This document shows, in pieces, positions 15,333-22,432 of a DNA stretch of 22,432 nucleotides. Source of the DNA: an uncultured Lachnospiraceae bacterium (GTDB lineage Bacteria; Bacillota; Clostridia; Lachnospirales; Lachnospiraceae). The notes under the pieces were generated by a model. That model saw nothing but the letters and a program-made list of their open reading frames with translations. It had not been told where the DNA came from and ran no database searches. How positions within the stretch are numbered: position 1 is the first letter of the stretch; each line of letters opens with the position of its first letter. Both the position numbers and the translations under genes were made by a program. The stretch covers positions 1 to 22,432 of the forward strand of contig CAMNQN010000020.1 of the NCBI GenBank assembly GCA_946549155.1, given 5' to 3'.

Positions 15333-17063
15333 CTACTTTGCCGCCCGGTACAGATGGGCGTAAGCCCCGTTTTTCTCCATCAGCTCCTGATGGGTGCCCT
15401 GCTCCTCAATCCCCTTTTCCGTCAGCACCAGAATCTTTTCCGCGTTCTGGATGGTGGAGAGCCGATGAGCAATCACAAAGGTCGTCCTTCCTTTGGCCAG
15501 CTTCTCCATGGACTGCTGCACAATCTTTTCACTCTCATTGTCCAGCGCCGAGGTGGCCTCATCAAAAATCAGAATGGACGGATTTTTCAAAAACACCCGG
15601 GCAATGGCGATACGCTGCTTCTGCCCGCCCGAGAGCTTGACGCCGCGCTGGCCGATATCCGTCTGATACCCTTCCGGGAGCTGCATAATAAATTCGTGGG
15701 CGTTGGCCATCTTCGCCGCCGCAATCACCGCCTCATCCGGGGCATCCGGCCTGCCGTAGCGGATGTTTTCCATCACATTTTCCATAAACAGGTATACATC
15801 CTGCTGCACGATGCCAATCTGGCTTCTCAGACTGCGCAGCGTCACCTGGCGGATATCCGTTCCGTCAATCAGAATCCGCCCGTCCTCCACATCATAGAAA
15901 CGGGGAATCAGGCTGCACAGCGTGGTCTTTCCACCGCCGGAATTCCCGACAATGGCGATGTACTCTCCCCGCCGCACATCCAGATCAATATGATTCAGTA
16001 CCTTGTCCAGGCCTTCCTCATAGCGGAAGGACACATTTTCAAAGCGCACGTCTCCCTGCACATCCCGCAGCGTCTTCGCGCCGGGCGCATCCTGGATATC
16101 GGATTCCACATCCATCACTTCCAGAAAACGCAGATAGCCGCTCCACCCGCTCTGAAACTGCTCCGTAAAGTTCATCAGCTTCTTCACCGGCTCCGTGAAA
16201 TTGTTAATGTACAGCAGATAGGTCACCAGATCGGCCACCTCCACCTGCCCCACCGTGATAAAATAAGCGCCTCCCACCAGCACCACCACCGTTACCAGTG
16301 TGGTCATGGCGGTCAGTACCGAGTGGAACCAGGCCATATTCCAATAGCTTTTCCGACGGCTTTCCACAAACCGCTCATTGCCGGAGCGGAATTTTTCCAT
16401 CTCGATCTCTTCATTCCCGAAGGATTTCACCGTGCGGATTCCGCTCAGGCTGTCCTCAATCTGCGTATTCACATCCGCAATTCTGGCCTTATTGGCCCGA
16501 TAAGCCCGATGCAGCCGCTCATTAAAAAGCAGCGCATAGACCAGCATCACAGGAATAAAGGCAAAGGTGAGCATCGTCAGCTTCACGTTGATCTGGAGCA
16601 GAATCACGAAGGAGCCCACCAGCTTGATGGCAGAAATGGTCACATCCTCCGGTCCATGGTGCAAAAGCTCGCTGATATCAAACAGATCCGTAGTCACCCG
16701 GGACAAGAGCTGCCCCACCTTCTGATTATCATAGAAATGAAAGGAGAGCTTTTGATAATGGCCAAAGATATCATTGCGCATATCGTGCTCGATCCTGGCT
16801 CCCATCATGTGGCCGCAGTAGGCAATAAAAAAGTTGCAGCCCCACTCCACCAGCGCCAGCGCTACCATCAAAATCCCCAGCTTCACAATCATACGGAAAG
16901 GTTCATTCCCCGGAAAATACACCACCTGGTTGGTGATGTAGCGCACGATCAGGGGGATGGCCAGCGTAACGCCGGCCCCCACCACTGCCAGGAGCAAATC
17001 CAAAAGGAATAAACCTTTGTATGGCTTATAATATGAAATTAATCTTTTCCATCTGTGTTCCAT
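15333..17063 (-). CDS. MsbA-like ABC exporter, fused permease and ATPase
   Basis: This 576-residue half-transporter would act as a dimer in the cytoplasmic membrane, exporting lipid, drug or peptide. The N-terminal part (about 15-300) holds six membrane helices of the type I exporter fold, including SFHFYDNQKVGQLLSRVTTD. The nucleotide-binding domain (about 338-576) has Walker A GNSGGGKTT (373-381), the Q-loop region GIVQQDVYLF, signature LSGGQ (477-481), Walker B ILIFDE (497-502) and the switch His533. All catalytic motifs are intact. The ATG at 17063 follows AGGGAGACGG. No second half-transporter gene is adjacent, so a homodimer is likely. The substrate is not predictable. Confidence 0.95.
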   Translation of the reverse strand: MEHRWKRLISYYKPYKGLFLLDLLLAVVGAGVTLAIPLIVRYITNQVVYFPGNEPFRMIVKLGILMVALALVEWGCNFFIAYCGHMMGARIEHDMRNDIFGHYQKLSFHFYDNQKVGQLLSRVTTDLFDISELLHHGPEDVTISAIKLVGSFVILLQINVKLTMLTFAFIPVMLVYALLFNERLHRAYRANKARIADVNTQIEDSLSGIRTVKSFGNEEIEMEKFRSGNERFVESRRKSYWNMAWFHSVLTAMTTLVTVVVLVGGAYFITVGQVEVADLVTYLLYINNFTEPVKKLMNFTEQFQSGWSGYLRFLEVMDVESDIQDAPGAKTLRDVQGDVRFENVSFRYEEGLDKVLNHIDLDVRRGEYIAIVGNSGGGKTTLCSLIPRFYDVEDGRILIDGTDIRQVTLRSLRSQIGIVQQDVYLFMENVMENIRYGRPDAPDEAVIAAAKMANAHEFIMQLPEGYQTDIGQRGVKLSGGQKQRIAIARVFLKNPSILIFDEATSALDNESEKIVQQSMEKLAKGRTTFVIAHRLSTIQNAEKILVLTEKGIEEQGTHQELMEKNGAYAHLYRAAK

Positions 17064-17076
17064 TTTCCGTCTCCCT

Positions 17077-17105
17077 GGGAACTTTTATTGCTTTATAAAA
17101 TTCCC
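17077..17105. other. Imperfect hairpin in the glmM-ABC exporter gap
   Basis: On the minus strand GGGAATTTTAT can pair with ATAAAAGTTCCC, leaving one bulged G and a 5-6 base loop. It lies next to the ribosome binding site of the ABC exporter gene. There is no following T-run on the minus strand. On the plus strand seven T occur at 17111-17117, but no plus-strand gene ends here. Confidence 0.35.
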
Positions 17106-17139
17106 TTCGGCTTTTTTTACTACATTTTATCCTGCGCCG

Positions 17140-18489
17140 TTACCCTTCCACAATCAGGTTCTGGCGCTTCATCACCGCAATCACATCGTATACATATTTC
17201 GCGCACAGCTCATCGCTCTCCGCCTCCACCATAACGCGGATCACCGGCTCTGTGCCGCTCTCCCGCACCAGAATCCGTCCGTCGCTGCCCAGCTCCTGCT
17301 CCGCTCTGGCGATGGCCTCCACCACTGCCGGATTCTCCCTGGCTGCTTTCTTATCCGCCACCCGCACATTTTTCAACAGCTGCGGATAAATCATCACTTC
17401 GGAAGCCAGCGTGCCCAGACTCTTTTTGCTGTTGATTACGGTCTCCATAATCATCAGGGAGGTTAAGATGCCGTCCCCTGTGGTGGCATGCTTGCTGAAA
17501 ATAATGTGTCCGGACTGCTCGCCGCCCAGGCAGTTGCCATTCGCCAGCATATTCTCATACACATATTTATCCCCCACAGCCGTCTTTTCATACTTGATAC
17601 CGATGCGGTCCAGCGCCTTATACAGGCCCAGATTGGACATAATCGTGGTAACGATGGTGTCGTTTTTCAGCTTTCCTTCCTCTTTCAGATATTTTCCGCA
17701 GATGTAGAGAATCCGGTCCCCATCCACCACCTGGCCGTTTTCATCCACGGCGATACATCTGTCCGCATCCCCGTCGTAGGCAAAGCCCAGGTCCAGCTGG
17801 CGCTCCTTCACGAAGCGCTGCAGCTCCTCGATATGGGTAGAACCGCAGTCCCGGTTGATATTCGTGCCGTCAGGCTCGTTATGAATCACATAGGTCTTGG
17901 CTCCCAGGGCGTCAAACACACTCTTCGCGATGGCGGAGGAGCTTCCGTTGGAGCAGTCCAGGCCAATGCGGTAATTTTTAAAGGAGCGGGTTGCCAGAGA
18001 AATCAAATATCCAATGTATCGATTCCGGCCTGCCACGTAGTCCGTGGTACGGCCGATCTGATCCCGGCGGGCTAAAGGCAGCTCTCCCACCTCCCCGTCG
18101 ATGTAGGCTTCGATCTTCTCCTCAATGGCGGCATCGATCTTCTGGCCGGTGCCGCTGATGATCTTGATGCCATTATCATAGTAGGGATTATGGCTGGCGG
18201 AAATCATGATGCCGCAGTCGAACTCATCCAGGCGCACCACATAGGCCACGCTGGGCGTGGTGGTCACATGGAGCAGGTAAGCGTCGGCGCCGGAAGCTGT
18301 CAGTCCTGCAGCCAGCGCGTACTCAAACATATAGCTGGAGCGTCTGGTGTCCTTGCCGATCACAATCTTCGCCTTGTGGTCCTGGCCGTAGTACCAGCCC
18401 AAAAAACGTCCCACCTTAAACGCATGATCCACCGTAAGCTTTACGTTGGCCTCCCCGCGGAAGCCATCTGTACCGAAATATTTTCCCAT
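17140..18489 (-). CDS. glmM: Phosphoglucosamine mutase
   Basis: GlmM interconverts glucosamine-6-phosphate and glucosamine-1-phosphate, feeding UDP-GlcNAc and peptidoglycan synthesis. The 449 residues match the family. Landmarks are the N-terminal KYFGTDGFRGEANV, the phosphoserine loop ISASHNPYYDNGIK (S99), the metal loop DGDADRC (239-245) and the phosphate-binding RESGTEPVIRVMVE (409-422). The ATG at 18489 follows GAGGAG with six bases spacing. It lies 72 bases after prfA. A cell-wall role fits the dapF, dapL and lysozyme-like genes further along the same strand. Confidence 0.96.
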   Translation of the reverse strand: MGKYFGTDGFRGEANVKLTVDHAFKVGRFLGWYYGQDHKAKIVIGKDTRRSSYMFEYALAAGLTASGADAYLLHVTTTPSVAYVVRLDEFDCGIMISASHNPYYDNGIKIISGTGQKIDAAIEEKIEAYIDGEVGELPLARRDQIGRTTDYVAGRNRYIGYLISLATRSFKNYRIGLDCSNGSSSAIAKSVFDALGAKTYVIHNEPDGTNINRDCGSTHIEELQRFVKERQLDLGFAYDGDADRCIAVDENGQVVDGDRILYICGKYLKEEGKLKNDTIVTTIMSNLGLYKALDRIGIKYEKTAVGDKYVYENMLANGNCLGGEQSGHIIFSKHATTGDGILTSLMIMETVINSKKSLGTLASEVMIYPQLLKNVRVADKKAARENPAVVEAIARAEQELGSDGRILVRESGTEPVIRVMVEAESDELCAKYVYDVIAVMKRQNLIVEG

Positions 18490-18561
18490 AATATACTCCT
18501 CAACTTTCTATAGAATTTTCATTCCTGCTGCGCGCTCCTTCGCCTCCGGCCGGTGCGGCCC

Positions 18562-19641
18562 CTACATCCCGTTCTCGTTCATCTTCGCCAGCTTTGCCGC
18601 CTGATCAGCCGCAACGCAGGCGTCGATAATCTCCTGAATGTCGCCATCCATGATTTTATCCAGCTTATACAGCGTCAGCCCGATACGATGGTCCGTCACA
18701 CGCCCCTGGGGAAAATTATAGGTGCGGATTTTCTCCGAACGGTCCCCGGTGCCGATCTGGCTCCTTCTCAGCTCCGCCTCAGCGTCATGGGCCTTCTGCT
18801 GCTCAATATCGTACAGCTTCGCCTTCAGCAGCGCAAAGGCCTTCGCCTTGTTCTGCAGCTGGGATTTCTCCGTCTGGCTGTACACCACAATACCGGTGGG
18901 ATAGTGGGTAAGGCGCACCGCGGAATCCGTGGTATTTACACACTGGCCGCCGTTTCCGGAGGCACGCATCACGTCAATACGGATGTCCTTCTCATCAATC
19001 ACCACATCCACATCCTCCGCCTCCGGCATCACAGCCACAGTGGCCGTGGAAGTGTGAATGCGCCCGCCGGACTCCGTCTCCGGCACCCGCTGCACCCGGT
19101 GCACGCCGGATTCGTATTTTAACTGGGAATAAGCTCCCTGTCCGGTGATCATGAAGTTTACGTATTTCATGCCGCCAATCCCGATCTCCTCGAAGTCGAT
19201 GGTCTCCACCCGCCAGCGGCGGCTCTCTGCATAGTGGATGTACATACGGTACAGCTCCGCTGCAAAAAGGGCGGCTTCATCTCCGCCTGCGCCGGCGCGG
19301 ATCTCCACAATAACGTTTTTATCGTCATTGGGATCCTTGGGCAACAGCAGGACCTTCAGCTCCTGTTCCAGCTCCTCCACCCGCTTTTTGGCATCGTTTA
19401 ACTCCTCCTTCAGCATCTCCCGCATTTCCTCATCGTTTTCCCCCTCCAGCATGGAAATGCTGTCCTCAATGGTCTGCCTGCAGTTCTTATACTCCCGGTA
19501 GGCCTCTGCGATGGGCTGCAGATCACTCTGCTCCTTCATCAGCTTCTGGAAGCGTGCCGGATCGCTGACCACCGAAGGTTCATTGAGCATATTCAGAATC
19601 TCCTCCAGATGAATCAGCAGATCTTCCAATTTATCAAACAT
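18562..19641 (-). CDS. prfA: Peptide chain release factor 1
   Basis: RF1 recognises UAA and UAG in the ribosomal A site and triggers peptide release. The 359-residue protein has the GGQ motif (231-233 in GNGGQCVNTTDSAVR), whose glutamine is methylated by PrmC. It also has the stop-codon-reading PxT motif as PET (187-189) and the helical N-terminal domain 1. The ATG at 19641 follows GGAGGAAAAC and overlaps the end of prmC by eight bases, so the enzyme and its substrate are translationally coupled. The motif set is RF1 rather than RF2, which would have SPF in place of PxT. Confidence 0.97.
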   Translation of the reverse strand: MFDKLEDLLIHLEEILNMLNEPSVVSDPARFQKLMKEQSDLQPIAEAYREYKNCRQTIEDSISMLEGENDEEMREMLKEELNDAKKRVEELEQELKVLLLPKDPNDDKNVIVEIRAGAGGDEAALFAAELYRMYIHYAESRRWRVETIDFEEIGIGGMKYVNFMITGQGAYSQLKYESGVHRVQRVPETESGGRIHTSTATVAVMPEAEDVDVVIDEKDIRIDVMRASGNGGQCVNTTDSAVRLTHYPTGIVVYSQTEKSQLQNKAKAFALLKAKLYDIEQQKAHDAEAELRRSQIGTGDRSEKIRTYNFPQGRVTDHRIGLTLYKLDKIMDGDIQEIIDACVAADQAAKLAKMNENGM

Positions 19642-20497
19642 AGTTTTCCTCCGTTCCGTTCCTTTGACCGACGACCACCCGGTCCAATCCGGCCAGATCT
19701 TTGATAATCTCTATTTTCGAAAAATGATTCTCCTCAAGCAGCCGGGATACCGCCCCGCCCTGATCGCTGCCGATCTCAAACAGCAGCCATCCCCCCGGCC
19801 TTATATGGGCGCCGCACTGACTGGTAATCTCTCTGTAAAAATACAGTCCGTCCTCTCTTCCGTCCAGCGCCATTCGTGGGTCGTGGAGGCGGACCTCCTC
19901 CTCCAAAGCTTCTATATCCCCAGTGGGAATGTAGGGCGGATTGGAAACGATCAGATCATAGACGCCATTCACCCGGTCAAAAAGATCGCTTTGAAGAAAC
20001 TCTATGGAGGTCTCCTGGCGCCTGGCGTTTTCCCTGGCCACCCCCAGCGCCCTGAAGGACAGGTCCGCAGCCGTGCCCTTCAGTGCCGGGCAGAGCTTTA
20101 ACAGGCTGACAATAATACATCCGGAGCCGGTACACAAATCCAGCACCTGCATCCCCGGCCTCGCCCTTTTCAGGGCTTCCTCCACCAAAATCTCCGTATC
20201 CTGCCGGGGCACCAGCACCTGGTCATTTACCAGAAAGTCCAGGCCCATAAACTCCTGATGGCCTGTGATATGCTGCAGCGGGATGCGGCTTCCCCGCCTT
20301 GTCAGCAGCTCCCGGTATCGTTCCAGGAGCGCCTCCTCCATGGGCTCCCTCCGCCTGAGCAGGTACCGTGTCCTGCTCATACCGCTGCAGTGCTCCAGCA
20401 AGAGCCAGGCGTCTGTGTCCGCCTCGCGGATACCGTGCTCCTGCAAATATACTGCGCCCTCCTGCAAAGCCTCGCCAAATGTCATTTTATTCTCCAT
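19634..20497 (-). CDS. prmC: Release factor glutamine methyltransferase
   Basis: PrmC uses SAM to methylate the glutamine of the GGQ motif in release factors. The 287 residues include the N-terminal helical substrate-binding domain with LQHITGHQEFMGLDFLV, motif I VLDLCTGSGC (118-127) and the diagnostic NPPY motif (186-189 in IVSNPPYIPT). Two starts are possible. The ATG at 20497 has only a weak upstream GGAAAA, while the ATG at 20485 (four residues later, MTFGEALQEG) has a GGAG seven bases before it and may be the true start. It overlaps prfA, the classic prmC-prfA arrangement. Confidence 0.95.
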   Translation of the reverse strand: MENKMTFGEALQEGAVYLQEHGIREADTDAWLLLEHCSGMSRTRYLLRRREPMEEALLERYRELLTRRGSRIPLQHITGHQEFMGLDFLVNDQVLVPRQDTEILVEEALKRARPGMQVLDLCTGSGCIIVSLLKLCPALKGTAADLSFRALGVARENARRQETSIEFLQSDLFDRVNGVYDLIVSNPPYIPTGDIEALEEEVRLHDPRMALDGREDGLYFYREITSQCGAHIRPGGWLLFEIGSDQGGAVSRLLEENHFSKIEIIKDLAGLDRVVVGQRNGTEENYV

Positions 20498-20541
20498 TTT
20501 TCCAGCAGCGCTCCGATTATTCTCTCATCGCTTCAGCTCCC

Positions 20542-21636
20542 TCAGGGCTGCTTTTCCACCTCATAGTGAGCGCCGAAATTCTCATTCAGGTATCTCTTCC
20601 AGTCAAACACCGCCTCCACCGAGGCAATGCCCACCTCGATCATGCTGTCATCCGGTTCCTTCGTGGTGAGCGCCTGAAGGCAGAGTCCCGGCTTGCTTAA
20701 GATATTTACCAGCTTATTATCATACCGCCCCGCCAGCCGAATAAATTCATAGGAAACCCCGGCAATCACCGGCAGCAGCAGCAGACGCACCACAATCCGC
20801 CAGAAGGGAGAGTCAATGCGGATAAACAGGAAAAAAATCACACTGACCACCATCACGATCAGCAGAAAGCTGGTTCCGCACCTTTTGTGCTCCTTGGAGC
20901 TCTTTCTTACATTTTCCACATTCAGCTCCAGCCCATGCTCAATGCAGTTAATACATTTGTGCTCTGCGCCATGATACATAAACGTGCGCTGGATTTCCTT
21001 CATCCGGGAAATCAGCACGATATAGGCCAGAAAAATGGCCATCCGCAGCACTGCCTCCGCAATGGAAATCAGCGTCTCCGACTCCACCACGTAATGCAGG
21101 CCCCGGGACAGAAAGTAAGGCAAAAGCATAAACAGGCCCACGGAGAGTATAATGGAAAAGGCCACCGTAATCCCCATCAGAACACTGTTATCCTCCTTCT
21201 TATCTTCCACAGCGGTTTCCGCCGCGCCTCTCGCCGTCAGGCGCTCCCGCTCCGCTTTCGCCTCAGACCGGGCCTGCTCCAGGATCTGTCTGGCTTCCTC
21301 CGCCTTTCCCTGGGCCGAAAGCTTTTCCGCCTTCTTCTTCGCCTTTTTCTCTTCCTTCGCCAGACGCTCCTCCAGCTCTTCCGCCGTCTCCTCCGCGAAA
21401 AAATCCGCGGAAAACATCAGCGTTTTCATCCCCAGCACCAGAGAATCCACGAAATTAAATACCCCCCGAATAATCGGGAGTGAAAGAATTTTCTTATTCT
21501 TAACGAAGCTGTGATACTGGTCTTTCTTCACCACAATCTCCTGATCCGCCGTCCGGACAGCCACAGCGTAATTCTCGCCGTTGCGCATCATCACGCCTTC
21601 CATAACGGCCTGCCCGCCAATATTTGAATACTTCAT
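20542..21636 (-). CDS. DUF1385 membrane protein with charged coiled-coil insert
   Basis: The 364-residue protein belongs to the DUF1385 family, found next to rpmE and prfA in many Clostridia; its function is unknown. It starts MKYSNIGGQAVMEGVMMRNG and carries the conserved YHGAEHKCI (221-229) and HKRCGTSFL segments, whose His and Cys residues suggest metal binding. Several hydrophobic membrane spans lie between about 150 and 300. Residues about 82-149 are a strongly charged, Glu/Lys/Ala-rich stretch likely to form a coiled coil. The ATG at 21636 follows AAAGGGGATAAG; the upstream in-frame extension to 21723 overlaps the terminator region and is rejected. It lies downstream of rpmE and 44 bases before prmC. 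Confidence 0.92.
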   Translation of the reverse strand: MKYSNIGGQAVMEGVMMRNGENYAVAVRTADQEIVVKKDQYHSFVKNKKILSLPIIRGVFNFVDSLVLGMKTLMFSADFFAEETAEELEERLAKEEKKAKKKAEKLSAQGKAEEARQILEQARSEAKAERERLTARGAAETAVEDKKEDNSVLMGITVAFSIILSVGLFMLLPYFLSRGLHYVVESETLISIAEAVLRMAIFLAYIVLISRMKEIQRTFMYHGAEHKCINCIEHGLELNVENVRKSSKEHKRCGTSFLLIVMVVSVIFFLFIRIDSPFWRIVVRLLLLPVIAGVSYEFIRLAGRYDNKLVNILSKPGLCLQALTTKEPDDSMIEVGIASVEAVFDWKRYLNENFGAHYEVEKQP

Positions 21637-21702
21637 ACTTATCCCCTTTAAACCCTGCGCCATCCACCGGCAGGGCTCCCTCTTCACAGCTCTGCAATAT
21701 TT

Positions 21703-21733
21703 AAAAACAGGTTGAGATTTCACAACCTCAACC
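21703..21733 (-). terminator. Intrinsic terminator after rpmE
   Basis: GGTTGAG (21733-21727) pairs with CTCAACC (21716-21710) around a 10-base loop, followed by TGTTTTT (21709-21703). It begins 14 bases after the rpmE stop codon. Partial readthrough probably feeds DUF1385 and the genes beyond, since I see no clear promoter between the terminator and DUF1385. Confidence 0.8.
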
Positions 21734-21747
21734 CTATCTTTACCACA

Positions 21748-21954
21748 CTATTTAGATGCAATACCGTATTTCTTATTGAACTTATCAATACGTCCGCGTG
21801 CAGCAACAGATTTCTGCTGACCGGTGTAGAAAGAATGACACTTGGAGCAAACCTCCACGTGGATTTCCTTCTTTGTTGAACCTGTCACAAATGTATTTCC
21901 ACAGTTACAGGTAACGGTTGTCTGATAGTACTTCGGATGGATTCCTTCCTTCAT
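21748..21954 (-). CDS. rpmE: 50S ribosomal protein L31, zinc-binding type
   Basis: L31 is a large-subunit protein that bridges to the small subunit. The 68-residue product starts MKEGIHPKYYQT and has four zinc-ligand cysteines, C16 and C18 (TCNCGN) and C36 and C39 (VCSKCH), which identify the zinc-containing C+ form rather than the YkuM/YtiA-type C- form. The ATG at 21954 is preferred because GAGGTG lies six bases upstream; an in-frame GTG at 21963 is part of that ribosome binding site. It has its own promoter and terminator. Confidence 0.97.
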   Translation of the reverse strand: MKEGIHPKYYQTTVTCNCGNTFVTGSTKKEIHVEVCSKCHSFYTGQQKSVAARGRIDKFNKKYGIASK

Positions 21955-22111
21955 GATTTTCACCTCTTCTTATTTTTTCTGTGAACTGCCTACGGCTATA
22001 CCGTCCATTTCCGGCCAATACCGCTCTGATGTTGCCACGGTAAGCTATCCCGGACTATCCCTGCAAGTCCCTGCAGTTCGCTGTGCAAGCCAAAACACTT
22101 CCACAAACAGC
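21955..22111 (-). promoter_or_regulatory. Long 5' leader of rpmE with possible RNA structure
   Basis: The transcript predicted from the promoter would have a leader of about 157 nt, long for a ribosomal protein gene. It begins GCTGT (22111-22107), which can pair with ACAGC (22084-22080), followed by GGACT (22070-22066) pairing with AGTCC (22056-22052). Direct repeats TGCAGGGA and GGGATAG overlap the second hairpin. Structured leaders that bind their own protein are known for several ribosomal operons, and L31 leader candidates have been proposed in Firmicutes. I cannot confirm a match to that class by eye. Confidence 0.45.
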
Positions 22112-22117
22112 GATAGC

Positions 22118-22146
22118 ATTATAGCACAGAAATGCCCTAAATGCAA
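22118..22146 (-). promoter_or_regulatory. Sigma-A promoter of rpmE
   Basis: A perfect -10 TATAAT (22123-22118) lies 17 bases after TTGCAT (22146-22141). Transcription should begin near 22111. This is the best promoter match that I saw in the window. Confidence 0.8.
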
Positions 22147-22432
22147 TACCTTTGCGTCATATTTCTGCGGCGTTTTGTGTGGCGTATTCGTATTTTGTTA
22201 AGAAAGAGGACGCAGGATGAATTTACAGAAGCACGCGAAATGCGGCATACGAAGCGGCAAAATATAGCCTGCGTAAGCTGATAACGGAAGGATATATGCC
22301 ACAATATTAATTTGCGCAAATCAGATATTTTCTGCTTAGGATGTCACATTCGGCGTAATTTTGTAAAGCCTGCCAGAAAACAGCAGGAAAAGATGGGGCC
22401 GGGCGGGCAGATACCTCTGGAAAACATTGCGC
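22147..22432. other. Region upstream of rpmE with no recognised gene
   Basis: This 286-base end is more AT-rich by eye, with many CGC/GCG words. It has no long open frame within the window. A plus-strand frame is open from 22285 to the edge and reads CHIRRNFVKPARKQQEKMGP near 22345-22404. A possible TTG start lies at 22312. It could be the beginning of a gene that runs off the window, divergent from rpmE. In a different plus frame, codons reading RNAAYEAAKYSLRKLITEG (about 22236-22292) end in TAA at 22308-22310 and have an in-frame TGA upstream. This looks like a decayed gene tail. Neither was recognised. Confidence 0.3.

Noticed and set aside
15354..17012. A 552-residue open frame on the plus strand opposite the ABC exporter
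   Set aside because: It is the mirror of a clear coding gene, has no ribosome binding site I could see, and is rich in His, Gln and Arg as expected from the antisense of a GC-rich gene.
22137..22319. A 60-residue minus-strand frame upstream of rpmE
   Set aside because: It runs across the rpmE -35 element, is rich in Arg and Cys without family features, and has no good ribosome binding site.
1..22432. Search for CRISPR arrays, tRNA or rRNA genes, insertion sequences and defence islands
   Set aside because: No regularly spaced repeats, cloverleaf-like sequences, transposase motifs or defence gene combinations were seen. The window is mainly housekeeping.

Overview
This window reads as a chromosomal housekeeping segment of a Gram-positive, anaerobic Clostridia-type bacterium, most likely a Lachnospiraceae member. 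The reasons are strong GGAGG ribosome binding sites before almost every gene, a T-box leader, an LL-diaminopimelate aminotransferase (dapL) route to meso-DAP, an archaeal-type AspRS next to gatCAB, an ANTAR regulator next to glnA, and the order rpmE-DUF1385-prmC-prfA. Base composition looks moderately GC-rich by eye. The genus assignment is inference.

Every gene I can support lies on the minus strand, so transcription runs from high to low coordinates. From the right: rpmE with a good sigma-A promoter (about 22118-22146), a leader of about 155 nt and an intrinsic terminator. Then DUF1385 membrane protein, prmC, prfA (overlapping prmC), glmM, an MsbA-like ABC exporter, a DUF2156 acyltransferase-fold protein, a class I/II aminotransferase, hisC, a COG2426-type membrane protein, a SAM methyltransferase, glnA, an ANTAR regulator, dapF, dapL and a secreted phage-tail-lysozyme-like protein. 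Most gaps are under 90 bases, so long co-transcribed stretches are likely.

After the lysozyme gene there is a fresh transcription unit. A promoter and T-box leader (about 4692-4939) precede aspS (archaeal-type, probably non-discriminating), gatC, gatA and gatB. Together these make Asn-tRNA(Asn) and/or Gln-tRNA(Gln) by transamidation: the synthetase mischarges Asp on tRNA(Asn), and GatCAB converts it. The probable specifier loop carries GAAC, in which a Glu codon (GAA) and an Asn codon (AAC) overlap. This is the arrangement described for the dual-specificity T-box of the Clostridium acetobutylicum transamidation operon.

The most striking anomaly is in gatB, which runs off the left edge. As given it is frameshifted near codon 42, and the missing bases equal 19 nt at a TGCCCGG sequence, the signature of a deletion between short direct repeats. 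The end of gatA, just upstream in transcription, also looks disturbed: it reads through a G6 tract and into gatB. Loss of GatB would be severe if this were the only copy, so either the assembly is wrong here, another copy exists, or this is a real lesion.

The far right end (about 22147-22432) has no recognised gene. I found no CRISPR array, tRNA, rRNA, insertion sequence or convincing new multi-gene defence system.
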